Source: Paulinella micropora
Lineage: Eukaryota; Cercozoa; Imbricatea; Euglyphida; Paulinellidae
Assembly (NCBI GenBank): GCA_019918135.1
Contig: WBZZ01001242.1
Coordinates: forward strand, 1 to 64,000
DNA: 64,000 nt
Direction: 5' to 3'
Part shown: positions 20,201 through 27,988 of the stretch, one piece after another
How the letters are laid out: every line of letters starts with the position of its first letter
Numbering within the stretch: the stretch's first letter is position 1
Notes under the pieces: generated by a model
What the model was told of the DNA's origin: nothing
Database searches by the model: none
The model's input: only the letters and a program-made list of their open reading frames with translations
Position numbers and translations under genes: made by a program

Positions 20201-21098
20201 GGTCCGTCGGGCGCGGCAACGGCAGGCGCAGGTTCACAAACGACGCGCAGGGGAGCCCGCCTGGCAAACGCCAGAAGAAGTTGGGCCACGGCACTACAAA
20301 ACCCTCACCAGCGCGAAAGTAGCTGCCCTCCTGCACCTGCTCCGGCAGAACGTCCGCCGGCAGCCCAAAGCGCATGTACTTGGGCTTCATAAACACTGCC
20401 GGGTCCAGCACGGTGCCCGTGCGCACACGCCCACAACCCGCACTGTCGCGCAGGCACCTGCGTACTTGCCCCTCGTCACGCGGGATGCGCACGTACTTCA
20501 CCATGCTCGTGTAGCGCTCCAGCGTCTCACACGCCTGCCGCAAATACCGACGGTACGTCAGCACCAGCGGGCACTTGGTAAAGGGTGGTCGTGTCTTGGC
20601 CCTGGAGCACCGCCCCTTGCCGCCGCCACCCTTGGCCCTTGGCCCTCGACGCCCCCTGCCCTTCGCCTCGTCCTCCTCCGCCTCCGCTTCTACCAGCTCA
20701 CCCTCCTCGCGCTCAGTCGCACCTTTCTCCTCCTCTGGCTCTTCTTGTTCTTCATCCTCGTCCTCTGAGTCGCAGCCTGTTTCTTCCGGCGTTTGGTACT
20801 GCCCCTGGTGTTTCAGCAGCTTGTTCACGAAACGACACAAGTTAAAATCGACCCGGTTGATCCACAGCCACAGCGAGTGCCCTACCACCTGCTTGTTCTC
20901 GTTCATCAAGACTGAGATCGCCTTCACACTGTGCGGGATCCCGCGCGACCCTAACCCGCTGCCTTGCAACTGGGGGTGGCTCGCAATCGCCCACCACAGT
21001 GCCACCAGCATGCTGTACCCCTCTGTCAACACGTTGCTCGCGTCCGAACCAAACGGTGTCGGGCGGCACAGGAAGCGCGAAGGCAGCGTTACCTGCAA
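17271..21098 (-). CDS. SF3-like helicase / AAA+ ATPase, very large
   Basis: 1275 open codons. Central ATPase: Walker A GPPSTGKS near residues 501-508, Walker B VTVMDELPK near 544-552, and a sensor region HLVNTNTHPSRFAQPLRDRF near 607-626 with arginines suited to trans-acting contacts. This order and spacing fit SF3-type helicases that unwind replication origins in DNA viruses. The N-terminal ~500 residues include an acidic low-complexity tract (SEDEDEEQEEPEEE) and a Gly/Arg-rich basic stretch; the C-terminal part has another acidic/basic tract and conserved-looking helices. The first in-frame ATG is at 21011, but clear coding runs upstream of it to 21098 without an ATG. The AATAAA overlaps the stop codon. 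Likely a replication protein; the exact family is unsure. Confidence 0.75.
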   Translation of the reverse strand: MQVTLPSRFLCRPTPFGSDASNVLTEGYSMLVALWWAIASHPQLQGSGLGSRGIPHSVKAISVLMNENKQVVGHSLWLWINRVDFNLCRFVNKLLKHQGQYQTPEETGCDSEDEDEEQEEPEEEKGATEREEGELVEAEAEEDEAKGRGRRGPRAKGGGGKGRCSRAKTRPPFTKCPLVLTYRRYLRQACETLERYTSMVKYVRIPRDEGQVRRCLRDSAGCGRVRTGTVLDPAVFMKPKYMRFGLPADVLPEQVQEGSYFRAGEGFVVPWPNFFWRLPGGLPCASFVNLRLPLPRPTDLVEEAPMPEEELLADLLGQAGDNLEPAQLRAEARRLAQELRPASGGGAAANEATVRRMMAEGRARIQAEVAAKRTQRAWDEEESAHYTWLEMQKLRRRVEPLVLSTLGRGGGCSDAQAAAWEQVRKGRLSPFTPGRKLPPSFYSYQALPVNNLGVADCQLVRLNTLLEAIYRGPLNEEFQVCLAAAQTAGAVGTFFHLLMYGPPSTGKSHLHQLLTEHCLLQGAVRAQLGMSAKALAGNFNFTGQVTVMDELPKHYRGNHNPNMEEDDKTEMIKAMLWSRSVGFSYMRTDQDTGQRFHEYTQAQVSGSHLVNTNTHPSRFAQPLRDRFHTRYVPGRVRPGCEAWRNFAGDGDDEEAEARRHALARWVRDNGALITLYYYLQALGFVSPVKLHVTSTVMEEFCVEAMKKGVRRLNLQRFIHRLCALIKLVAIRRAIEIVFHSSVSPLIDPALGTDHGLPLGRPPSLVQFAFLEPFLNDEDPSVIMQAVGLLAPQELQQPQQRQVLYSLAEAFFGRAAGGPARRGDRGGDTRSGLYRASDPADDGDGQYDDDGGGRPPYKKRRGGGRRGGDGEVEEDEEEGGAWAPEETKGTYKSPFVGECTEALPVTASDATQRRYLEAGKLSRGVFEKNELRLVQQRRARVEALGLVREGPGGNLGTFLLPKQPPLFPEPNDFAACRKKLLQLAWQNRPDADSRDYDEYRHVLDLLQDENERPGPGGGAVIKQTREYFEIPEGIMLWGLWQDLLQRLMLLQLQRGYGRPRQLLTGQTDYKSSHYNLTVVNLLPDVFCGSSTEPRARREPLDQSLQTQLNKDPAAFGLYLRDKALTVRGNDERNAAAAAAGLRSDYADYVYCQHHRELLLPRTNLQRLPAGDRLVTLPDHLLLKAIHRADKKIHNENAQLLRENESFAGLFQGDDDNADKQLYLYSYGMTAANQTPSANELPAEDEEQEGVQNEDEEQEGVQNANNRPRHGLHSYLK
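17317..17376. repeat. 30-bp in-frame tandem duplication
   Basis: Two exact 30-bp units (17317-17346 and 17347-17376) in the 3' end of the helicase gene give a repeated acidic decapeptide with DEEQEGVQN in the C-terminal tail. In frame, so tolerated. Confidence 0.85.
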
Positions 21099-21131
21099 AC
21101 AGTCCGAGGGGACGCTGCCAGCAAATTAAAG

Positions 21132-21959
21132 CCAGGGGCAACTTATCTTGTATCACAGGGCGTGCGTGAACCCAACTTCTTGGACGCCGCTGCAGACACC
21201 AAAAACATCGCAGACTTCGCAAACTTCACTGCCAGGTTGCTCAGCTATTGTGACAAGTTGGGCCTGCTTTGGTGGGATGTGTGCCCCGCAGATTGGGTGC
21301 GGGTAGGCAGCAAAAGCCTGCACACCATACCCCCCTGGCGCCTGGCTTGGATCCACGCCGACTGCATGTCACCGCAGTCTCTTAGGGCCGCCAACGCGCT
21401 TTCGTGGTATCTTAATACGCTCTGCATGCAGGCGTCCATCGTTCAGGACAGCCCCCTCTCCCTCTCGGCAGAGCAGCCCGGGCCGGCCCCCCAAGACCAT
21501 GACGACGAGCTGGCCCCCCAAGACCATGACGACGGGGGAAAGGCCACGCGCGCGGTGCTCCAAGTGCTGACCAAACCCTTGTTCCGCGCCGCGCGACAGC
21601 CCGGCGGGGCACAGCGCGCTTTCTGTGTTCGTTTGTGGCAAATTCTGACACAACGAAACGACGGCGGGCCCTTCCTAGAGGCTTGGAACAGTCTAGCTAA
21701 TTCAAACATCGTGCTGCGGTGCCTACCTGCCTCTTTACTAGCCAGCGGCCTTTGCCGGCGCTACCCACCCATCGCGTCGTGGTCGTCGTCGTCTCTACCC
21801 CCAGCAACAGCAGCCGCGGGGATCTCGGGCTGGACTCTACAACAGCTGTCGCCTGCCCAGGCCAGAAAGAGCGACTCGCTAATTGCAGACTTTATGAATT
21901 ACTGGTTTAGCTACGCGCCCTACATACAAGCCCCGCTAGCGCAGGCCCGCGCTAGCTAG
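21132..21959 (+). CDS. Hypothetical protein lacking a start codon
   Basis: Open to TAG 21959, with coding-like sequence from about 21132 (ATYLVSQGVREPNFLDAAAD). The first in-frame ATG is only at about 21366, inside what looks like a folded domain (WDVCPADWVRVGSKSLHTIPPW). A tandem QDHDDELAPQDHDDG repeat near the middle marks a linker. No recognised family. The gene lies head-to-head with the helicase, whose 5' end also lacks an ATG, with only about 33 bp between them. Either both have an upstream exon or a rearrangement removed both starts. A splice-acceptor-like tcttgtatcacag occurs at the 5' edge. Confidence 0.45.
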   Translation, partial: PGATYLVSQGVREPNFLDAAADTKNIADFANFTARLLSYCDKLGLLWWDVCPADWVRVGSKSLHTIPPWRLAWIHADCMSPQSLRAANALSWYLNTLCMQASIVQDSPLSLSAEQPGPAPQDHDDELAPQDHDDGGKATRAVLQVLTKPLFRAARQPGGAQRAFCVRLWQILTQRNDGGPFLEAWNSLANSNIVLRCLPASLLASGLCRRYPPIASWSSSSLPPATAAAGISGWTLQQLSPAQARKSDSLIADFMNYWFSYAPYIQAPLAQARAS

Positions 21960-22524
21960 CAAGCTGGTGTGGGGGGGGAGAAAGGAGAGTTTAGTATTGG
22001 CAGAAAATTGACTAGGAAAGAAATTAGCGAGAGGGATAAGGGGAAGAGGAGGGGGGAGAGGAAGGGACCTTTTCCAGGCTGTCAAATGGTATCAGCGGGC
22101 GGCCGCATGGGACACTTCGAAGACAGAGTTCGACCGACGTCTGGCCTGGCAACGTTTCAAACAGGAGCTGCCCACACATTGTGTGCTCAGCAACACAACG
22201 CTAGTAGAAATATGTGCAGCCGCGTGGCATCCGTGACACGGTACAAACAATATTGAAAGAGCTACGAATTGTTCCAGCTTAATACAAATAAAAAGCTCTA
22301 TAAAGTCTTACACTTGGCACTGAGTTTTAACATGAATGAATAAAATTTATGTACATGTCAAGCAATTTTCTAGTGTTGGTAACTACAAGCGTTGGCACAC
22401 AGCGCCTGCGACAGCTTGTACTGTGCCCGTCAACAGATTATGTATGAATCTAGTTCCTACAACTACACAGTTTTCGCATATCATTTTCTTTCTGTACTGC
22501 GCCGCTCGGGCACACAGCCGGCGT
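21960..22524. other. Spacer between two genes' 3' ends
   Basis: No supported gene. It holds purine-rich sequence (21970-22065), the dispersed motif copy at 22293-22323 and two AATAAA signals (about 22288 and 22340) usable by the plus-strand gene. A 24-nt stretch at about 22083-22106 matches the coding sequence inside the Sel1-A gene (aaatggtatcagcgggcggccgc), a small stray duplicate. Confidence 0.5.
22293..22323 (+). repeat. Dispersed intergenic motif, copy 2
   Basis: aagctctataaagtcttacacttggcactgag; the core is identical to the copy at 5911-5930. It lies about 330 nt after the stop of the start-less plus-strand ORF. Confidence 0.7.
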
Positions 22525-23661
22525 TCATTCGACCACGGTACATCCGGCCAGGGTGATACTGAACGGCATGCTGGCTACGGCGTACCACTCGTTCTGTTGC
22601 TCATTATAGCGCTCTACGCTGGCCAAGGGCTCCTTGTCGGTGCCGGTACCCCCCAGCACGTACAACTCTCCGTTGAGAACCGCCGCACACGAGTCCTCGC
22701 GCGCCTCGCGCATTGACGCAACCTCGTGCCAGACGTTCAGGGCTGGGTCGTAGCGTTCGACCGACCTGAGAGTGCGGCCTCCGGCGGCCAGCCCCCCGAT
22801 GGCGTACAACTTCCCTTGCAGCACCGCCGACGAGCAACCCCACCGAGCGATCGTCAGCGGAGCCACCGCCACCCACTCACATCCGTACTTCTTTAGGTCT
22901 CTCTTTTCTGCGTGGTCGAGGACCTTGTAGTCGCTATCTATGCCCCCAAATACGTACGCGTGCCCGTCCAGCACCACCCCGCCAAAGTAGCCCCTGGGTC
23001 GGGACATGCTGTTGGCCTTAGACCAGCTGTTGGAAACCACGTCGTACCGTAGGACGTCGGGGACGTATCTTCCCTTACAAGATCCGCCCAGTACGTACAG
23101 GCTCCTGCCCCAGGGCAGCGGGGAGAAACCGACTGTTTCGTGCGGCACGCGCGCAATAGCCTCCCAGCCCTTATCTTGCCGGCGCACGTCCAGGCTCTCC
23201 GCTGTCGTCGTCATTGTGTTGGCGGGCCCCATCCCCCCGATCGCGTACAAACGCCCCTCTAGCACTGCGCCGCCGATGCTCGAGCGCGCTTGCATGAGAG
23301 AGGCGCAGCGCGTCCAGGTGAGCGCGCTGGGGTTGTAGCAGTGCGTATCCGCAAGCCGATCGTGGCCGTCCGGCGCGCCTTGACACCCCCCGTACCCCCC
23401 AAAGACGTACAGTTGCGCACTCTGGCTGCGTAACCTCTGCAACTCCTGCTTGTGCTGGCCTATCGTCTTGTGTACTTGGAACAACTGCCTGCTGAGGAGG
23501 TCGTGCTCTTGCTCGTAATCGCTGTCTTCTATGCGGAGGCGCAGCGCCTCACTGTCGACGTTGTGCAGCAGATCCTCGAACAGCTTGATCGTGTGCTGTG
23601 CAGTTGCCTCGGCAGTTGGCGTTTCTGGCTGCACCAGCTTTCTTTTCTTGCTGCTTGACAT
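22525..23661 (-). CDS. Kelch-repeat propeller protein with coiled-coil N-terminus
   Basis: 378 aa from ATG 23661 (MSSSKKRKLVQ..., a nuclear-signal-like start) to TGA. Residues ~25-85 form a coiled coil with repeated Leu/Gln/Glu spacing. Then six Kelch blades follow, each with the diagnostic double glycine (LYVFGGYGG, LYAIGGMG, LYVLGGSC, AYVFGGID, LYAIGGLA, LYVLGGTG) and conserved Tyr/Trp, enough for a complete six-bladed beta-propeller. Kelch propellers bind proteins, often as substrate adaptors for cullin ubiquitin ligases; no BTB domain is present, so the coiled coil may provide dimerisation instead. An AATAAAAG-type AT box lies 20-30 nt upstream of the ATG. Intact. Confidence 0.85.
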   Translation of the reverse strand: MSSSKKRKLVQPETPTAEATAQHTIKLFEDLLHNVDSEALRLRIEDSDYEQEHDLLSRQLFQVHKTIGQHKQELQRLRSQSAQLYVFGGYGGCQGAPDGHDRLADTHCYNPSALTWTRCASLMQARSSIGGAVLEGRLYAIGGMGPANTMTTTAESLDVRRQDKGWEAIARVPHETVGFSPLPWGRSLYVLGGSCKGRYVPDVLRYDVVSNSWSKANSMSRPRGYFGGVVLDGHAYVFGGIDSDYKVLDHAEKRDLKKYGCEWVAVAPLTIARWGCSSAVLQGKLYAIGGLAAGGRTLRSVERYDPALNVWHEVASMREAREDSCAAVLNGELYVLGGTGTDKEPLASVERYNEQQNEWYAVASMPFSITLAGCTVVE

Positions 23662-24088
23662 CTGCCACTCGCTTTTATTGTCTACGGGGTGCTTGTCTGT
23701 AGCGCATCTTTTTTTCAGCCTGTAGTTTGGGGGGGGGGCACCCCGCCCTCGGACCACATCTCTCGCCAGCTCTCAAGATGAGCTCGGTCCTGCCGCCTCA
23801 TCCTGCATTAGGGCTTTTTCGTCCAGTCCAGCATTTGTCGTCATCAACCAAGACTTTGCTGGCCACGAAATTTGTCGCCGAATTCATGTGGTGTATGTGA
23901 TATGGCTGAAAACCCCGATTTTCTGCCGGAAAACCCCTGAGCCCCCTCTTCTCTTTAAGGGAGGGAGGACGACGCAGGAGAAGGAAAGGGGGGGGGGGGA
24001 GGTCCCCCCCCCTCCTTGCAGGGCTCCGAAAAAAAGTCTGCCTATTTTTTTGCTCTCTAAGTCATCATCCGAAGAGTGACTTTCTCCC
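23662..24088. other. Spacer containing the left edge of the duplicated block
   Basis: Similarity to block 2 begins at 23799 (matching 57769). The part 23799-23860 corresponds to the 5' end of the minus-strand Sel1 gene at 56469-57821, so a truncated gene start survives here. Poly-G and poly-C runs lie at about 23988-24015. Confidence 0.6.
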
Positions 24089-25324
24089 ATGAGGCGACGC
24101 ATTCTTGGGGGTCAGCAAGCATGTCCGCCCGAGGCAAAGTCTTTGCCGCCGAGTACGCTTTGCGACTTGGGCGATTCCTACGTCCTGGGTGAATGTCAGG
24201 ACTACGTCCAAGCGGTCCAATGGTACAGAGAGGCGGCCGACAAAAACGACGCGGGGGCACAGGTTAGGTTGGGGTGCTGTTACGCCAGCGGGCTCGGCGT
24301 GGTCAAGGACGAGGTTAAAGCAGTTCAGTTGTACCGCCAGGCGGCCGAACAAAAAAACGCGGATGCGCAATTCTTTCTGGGGCTGTGTTATGCACAAGCA
24401 TTCAGCGTGCCCAAAAACAGCGCTAGGGCGGCGGAGTGTTACCGGCAGGCCGCCGAACAAAACCATGCAGCTGCACAATTGCGGTTGGGACAGTGCTATG
24501 CAGATGGAATCGGTGTCCCCCAGGATAGCGCCAAGGCAGTGGACTGTTACCGCCGGGCGGCCCAACAAAACTGTGCCGAAGCGCAATTCAGGCTGGGACG
24601 CTGTTACGCGGACGGGGTCGGCGTCCCCGAAGATTGCGCCAAGGCCCTCGAATATTACCAACGGGCGGCGAAACAAAACTATGCGGCTGCGCAATGCGCC
24701 CTAGGAGTCTGTTACAGCTGCGGGCTCGGCGTCCCCAAAGACAGCGCCAAGGCACTTGAATGGTACCGGGCCGCCGCTCAGAACTACGCAGCGGCTAAGA
24801 CTAACCTGGGGCAATTTTACGCGCGGGGGCGCGGCGTGGTCCAGGATTTGCCCAAGGCAGTTGACTGGTACCAGCAGGCGGCCGAGCTGGGGCACACGCC
24901 TGCTATGTATAACCTAGGAGTCTGTTACGCAAATGCGCTTGGCGTGGCGCGGGACCTTCCTAAGGCTGTCAAATGGTATCAGCGGGCGGCCGCACAGAAC
25001 AACGCAGACGCGCAATTTAGGCTCGGCAAATGCTACGCTAACGGTACGGGCGTCCGCATAAACAAGAAAAAAGCAGCCATGTTGTACCGGCGGGCGGCTC
25101 CACACAACGCAGAGGCCCAATACCGGCTCGGTCTGTGCTACAGCCTCGGGCACGGCGTGCCCCGCGACGACGCACAGGCCTACAAATACTACCTGCTGGC
25201 GGCGCAAAATGGCGTCCTCAGGGCCGCCCAGAAAGTGAGGCTCTACGTCGCACAGAGGCGCGGCGCAATCTTCGGAGACACCGCCGCTGCGGCTGAGCCC
25301 CCGGCCAAAAAATGCAAGACCTAA
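24089..25324 (+). CDS. Sel1-repeat protein A (ten repeats)
   Basis: 411 aa from ATG 24089 to TAA. After about 25 residues it is almost entirely ten 35-36 residue Sel1-like repeats with the pattern AxxxLGxCYAxGxGVxxDxxKAxxYYxxAAxQ. They should fold into a right-handed alpha solenoid for protein-protein contact; proteins of this type act as adaptors, for example in ER-associated degradation (family knowledge). The C-terminus is a basic PPAKKCKT, a possible nuclear signal. No membrane segment or signal peptide. AATAAA is about 45 nt after the stop. Intact, unlike its duplicate at 58063-59302, which has an extra G near the start. Confidence 0.85.
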   Translation: MRRRILGGQQACPPEAKSLPPSTLCDLGDSYVLGECQDYVQAVQWYREAADKNDAGAQVRLGCCYASGLGVVKDEVKAVQLYRQAAEQKNADAQFFLGLCYAQAFSVPKNSARAAECYRQAAEQNHAAAQLRLGQCYADGIGVPQDSAKAVDCYRRAAQQNCAEAQFRLGRCYADGVGVPEDCAKALEYYQRAAKQNYAAAQCALGVCYSCGLGVPKDSAKALEWYRAAAQNYAAAKTNLGQFYARGRGVVQDLPKAVDWYQQAAELGHTPAMYNLGVCYANALGVARDLPKAVKWYQRAAAQNNADAQFRLGKCYANGTGVRINKKKAAMLYRRAAPHNAEAQYRLGLCYSLGHGVPRDDAQAYKYYLLAAQNGVLRAAQKVRLYVAQRRGAIFGDTAAAAEPPAKKCKT

Positions 25325-25440
25325 ACCAAGCAAAACCTTTTGTTGAGAACTTCGTTGGTCTAGTGTGATGATTTAATAAACAGTTTTTCTTTCTTGGCGT
25401 CAGTCTGTAGTAAGATAGATTTGTCAAGAATCTCTGTATA

Positions 25441-25981
25441 GCTTCCTGCAGCCAAATCAATGGCTCCGGCTTGCAGAGCCTGCAGCTTACGGGTCTGGCC
25501 TTGCGCGACCTAACCAACGACGGAGCCGGGGGGGGGTTTGGCAGCAACTACCTTCGCTCAAGAAGCTGCAGGAGCTGGATCTGATCGACTTTAGGCCCCT
25601 TGCACCAGCTGCCTTATGTTAGCTTGACAAAGGGCTCACGAAGCTCAAGCTGGCCCTGGGTCCGGACGCGTCGGATGACTTGCTGGACGAACTGTCCGAC
25701 TGGCAAAACTTGCGGGCTGCGCAAGCCTGTGCAGGCTAGTGCTAGGATCTTACAACCTAACCGACTCGACACTCTCTGATTTGAAGCAATGCCAGGTGCT
25801 GCAGAAACTAGAATTTCGTTGGTGCTATTTCAACGGGGACGTGGCCGAGCTCCGCTACTGCCAAGCGTTGCAGAAAGTTACGTTCAGCGAGTGCGGAAGT
25901 GTACCAGCAAAGATGCTGCAGCAGCTCAGGCAGGCCCGACCCCCACTTGCAAGTTGCTACCTACGAATCTCCTGCCCATGA
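25441..25981 (+). pseudogene. Leucine-rich-repeat relic
   Basis: LRR-type sequence is spread over three reading stretches: LQSLQLTGLALRDLTNDGA at about 25470, LKKLQELDLIDF at about 25560, and about 25739-25981 (LQKLEFRWCYFNGDVAELRYCQALQKVTFSEC). Stops and frame changes separate them and there is no ATG. It exists only in block 1 of the segmental duplication, at the point where block 2 lacks about 1 kb. LRR proteins bind protein partners; this copy is dead. Confidence 0.55.
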
Positions 25982-26013
25982 ACCGGACGAACCGTGGATT
26001 TCTTGAACATCTC

Positions 26014-26046
26014 CAAGCTCGACAAAGTCTTACACTTGGTACTGAA
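26014..26046 (+). repeat. Dispersed intergenic motif, copy 3
   Basis: aagctcgacaaagtcttacacttggtactgaa, located just after the LRR relic, with one substitution in the core compared with copies 1 and 2. Confidence 0.7.
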
Positions 26047-26490
26047 TTTGTCGCCGAATTTTCTGGTGTGTGATATGGCCGAAATAGGGCCCCCCTGGAA
26101 TTCGACAAGTGGTCGCAAGAGGCACTACCCGACAGTGGTCAGCTCGCTTTTAAGAAAAGGCAAAACGAATTCCTCTCACAATGGAAAAAAGACATCGCCC
26201 TGCTAAGTGCGGGAAAAAGAAATGAGTGCCTCCCTAGTTGCGCACATTCAAAGCGTGTTGCTTATCCTGCACGGCGTCGGTTTGCTTTCGTCAGTCGAGC
26301 TGCATACATCTGTCGCGACACCTGACTATCACATTTGTCGCACTTTTCACTTGGATTTTGTTCTTGTCTCTGAGTCTTTTCCGGCTTTGTCTTCTCCGCC
26401 ATTGGCGAACCCTCACGACGCTTGCCACACTTGACGCAAGAAGGCAGCCGAAGAAACATCCGCTCGAAACTGTCTTTCTTTTGAGTTTTT

Positions 26491-26500
26491 TATATATATA
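26491..26500 (+). promoter_or_regulatory. TATA repeat upstream of Sel1-B
   Basis: TATATATATA about 100 nt upstream of the ATG at 26602. The duplicate gene at 59644 lacks this box because sequence similarity starts only at about 26549, so the two copies probably have different promoters. Confidence 0.35.
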
Positions 26501-26601
26501 TTTGTGTGCATTTTTGTCTGTTGGAAGGATAAAGAAGAGGGGGGCAGTGCCCCCCACCCTAAAAAAAAGCTTTCTCTTGTGAGTATTACACATCGCAGAA
26601 T

Positions 26602-27651
26602 ATGGTTAGTTCTGGTTACAAGAAGAACAGGCGTCGTCGCAACCGCGGGCGTACCATGTTGTCACGCGCACACATGGAGGCAGTGCTTGCTGATGCTAAG
26701 AGCGCCAGGCTTGATCTTTTGCAGCAAGCTGCTGAGCAAGGCAACACCGACGCCCAAATGTGCCTGGCTGACCTTTACCTTCATGGCACAGAGGGTGCCC
26801 CCCAGGACCCCGCCAAGGCCGTGGAGCTTTTTGAAATGGCGGCAGAACAGGGACACGCAGAAGCCCAGCTGTGCTTAGCAGCCTGTTATGCCAACGGGAC
26901 GGGCGTCGGCCTGGACCTCGCCAAAGCTGCCAGGTGGTTCGAAGGCGCCGCGGAACAGGGAGACGCACAAGCGCAGCGATGGCTGGGTGCGTGCTACGAA
27001 GAAGGAAAAGGAGTTGTGAAGAACGAAGCCGAGGCTGTGAAGTGGTACGCATTGGCGGCGAAGCAAGGGGAGACTGACGCACAATACAACCTAGGCGACT
27101 GCTACCTGGAAGGCCAAGGAGTGCCCAAAAATGAACTCAAAGCGGTGCGGTGGTATGGCAGAGCGGCTGCCAAAGGGAACGCAACTGCACAGTTACGGCT
27201 GGGCAACTGCTACTTGGGGGGCAGCGGGGTTCCTCAGAACGATGCCAGAGCTTTCCAGCTGTATCAGCAAGCAGCTCTCCAAAATCTAGCGGACGCGCAG
27301 TTTCAGCTGGCAGCATGCTATCTGAACGGCTGGGGTACCCCGAAGAATCAGACCAAGGCGTTTGAATTCTTCAAGAAGGCGGCGTTGCAAGGTAGCGACG
27401 AGGCGCAGTTCCGGCTAGCTCTTTGCTACGATTCTGGCGAAGGCACAGCCCAGGACAAAGACCGGGCCGCCGAGTGGGCTAGCAAGGCCTCTGCACAAGG
27501 CCATGCGGACGCGCGTTGTTTACTGGGCGCTTACCATTTCTTTGGCGTCTCGGTGCCTAAGGACGAAGCGAAGGGCGTACAATACTGGTCGCAGGCGGCA
27601 GCTCTGGGCTCCGCCTTTGCACGAGAGTCTCTGGCCACCTATGTCAGATAG
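26602..27651 (+). CDS. Sel1-repeat protein B (about eight repeats)
   Basis: 349 aa from ATG 26602 to TAG. A very basic N-terminus (YKKNRRRRNRGR, residues 6-17) is a likely nuclear or nucleolar signal or RNA-binding patch. From about residue 35 to 340 there are eight Sel1-like repeats (AQLCLAACYANGTGVGLD and so on). Its partner at 59644-60693 is also intact and the same length, with scattered substitutions (N9S, L/M and others). Both sit between Sel1-A and the 978-aa gene, so the three-gene set has been duplicated and maintained together. ATTAAA follows about 65 nt after the stop. Confidence 0.85.
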   Translation: MVSSGYKKNRRRRNRGRTMLSRAHMEAVLADAKSARLDLLQQAAEQGNTDAQMCLADLYLHGTEGAPQDPAKAVELFEMAAEQGHAEAQLCLAACYANGTGVGLDLAKAARWFEGAAEQGDAQAQRWLGACYEEGKGVVKNEAEAVKWYALAAKQGETDAQYNLGDCYLEGQGVPKNELKAVRWYGRAAAKGNATAQLRLGNCYLGGSGVPQNDARAFQLYQQAALQNLADAQFQLAACYLNGWGTPKNQTKAFEFFKKAALQGSDEAQFRLALCYDSGEGTAQDKDRAAEWASKASAQGHADARCLLGAYHFFGVSVPKDEAKGVQYWSQAAALGSAFARESLATYVR

Positions 27652-27880
27652 TTGCCCTCTAGGTAGTAGCTGCAGAGTGTATAATAGTCGCAAAGAAATT
27701 TTAATTTTCTTTTTAATTAAAAGCTCGACCAAACCTAAGCCTGTAATTGAGACTCAAAAAACAGCAGGAAATTTTTAGAGAGAGAGAGAGAGAGAATAAA
27801 CTCGGGAGAAGACAGAGAGAGGCGTGAGAAGGGGGAAGGGAGGGAAAAAGGAAGGGGAAGGGGGGGGGGAGTCAAAAGTG

Positions 27881-27903
27881 TTGGCCCGCAAATTGCGGGC
27901 CAA
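27881..27903. promoter_or_regulatory. Conserved 10-bp hairpin upstream of the 978-aa gene
   Basis: ttggcccgca and tgcgggccaa form a perfect 10-bp inverted repeat around a 3-nt loop. The duplicate (60934-60956) keeps both arms and differs only in the loop (aat against tat), and it sits 26-48 nt before the TATA box in both. Could be a protein-binding operator or a transcription-end hairpin for the gene before. Confidence 0.5.
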
Positions 27904-27928
27904 GACAAAAACCTGGCTCTATTAGAAA

Positions 27929-27935
27929 TATAAAA
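27929..27935 (+). promoter_or_regulatory. TATA box of the 978-aa gene
   Basis: TATAAAA, 54 nt before the ATG at 27989; conserved at the duplicate (60982-60988). Confidence 0.55.
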
Positions 27936-27988
27936 CAAGAAAGTAGCTGGTTGTTGCTAGAGCAGGGCACCCCGAGAGCAGTTGCAAG

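Larger units (their letters stand above)
25982..26601. other. Spacer with dispersed motif and Sel1-B promoter
   Basis: No gene supported; the short ORFs here lack coding character. It contains dispersed motif copy 3 (26014-26046), a TATATATATA box at 26491-26500 and, from about 26549, the 5' leader shared with the Sel1-B duplicate. Confidence 0.5.
27652..27988. other. Intergenic leader of the 978-aa gene
   Basis: Contains the Sel1-B polyadenylation signal, a (GA)n run at 27776-27795, poly-G runs, the hairpin at 27881-27903 and the TATA box at 27929. The whole arrangement is duplicated at 60694-61040. Confidence 0.6.

Noticed and set aside
19536..20768. 410-codon plus-strand ORF rich in Arg, Pro and Leu
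   Set aside because: It lies antisense to the helicase gene, has low-complexity composition and no ATG-linked promoter; the minus-strand frame has clear ATPase motifs.
24065..25333. Antisense ORFs of 139-209 codons over Sel1-A, and similar ones at 58073-58873, 59312-58892 and 60126-59704
   Set aside because: They are mirror frames of a GC-rich repeat coding sequence, show no own motifs, and shift length with the sense gene.
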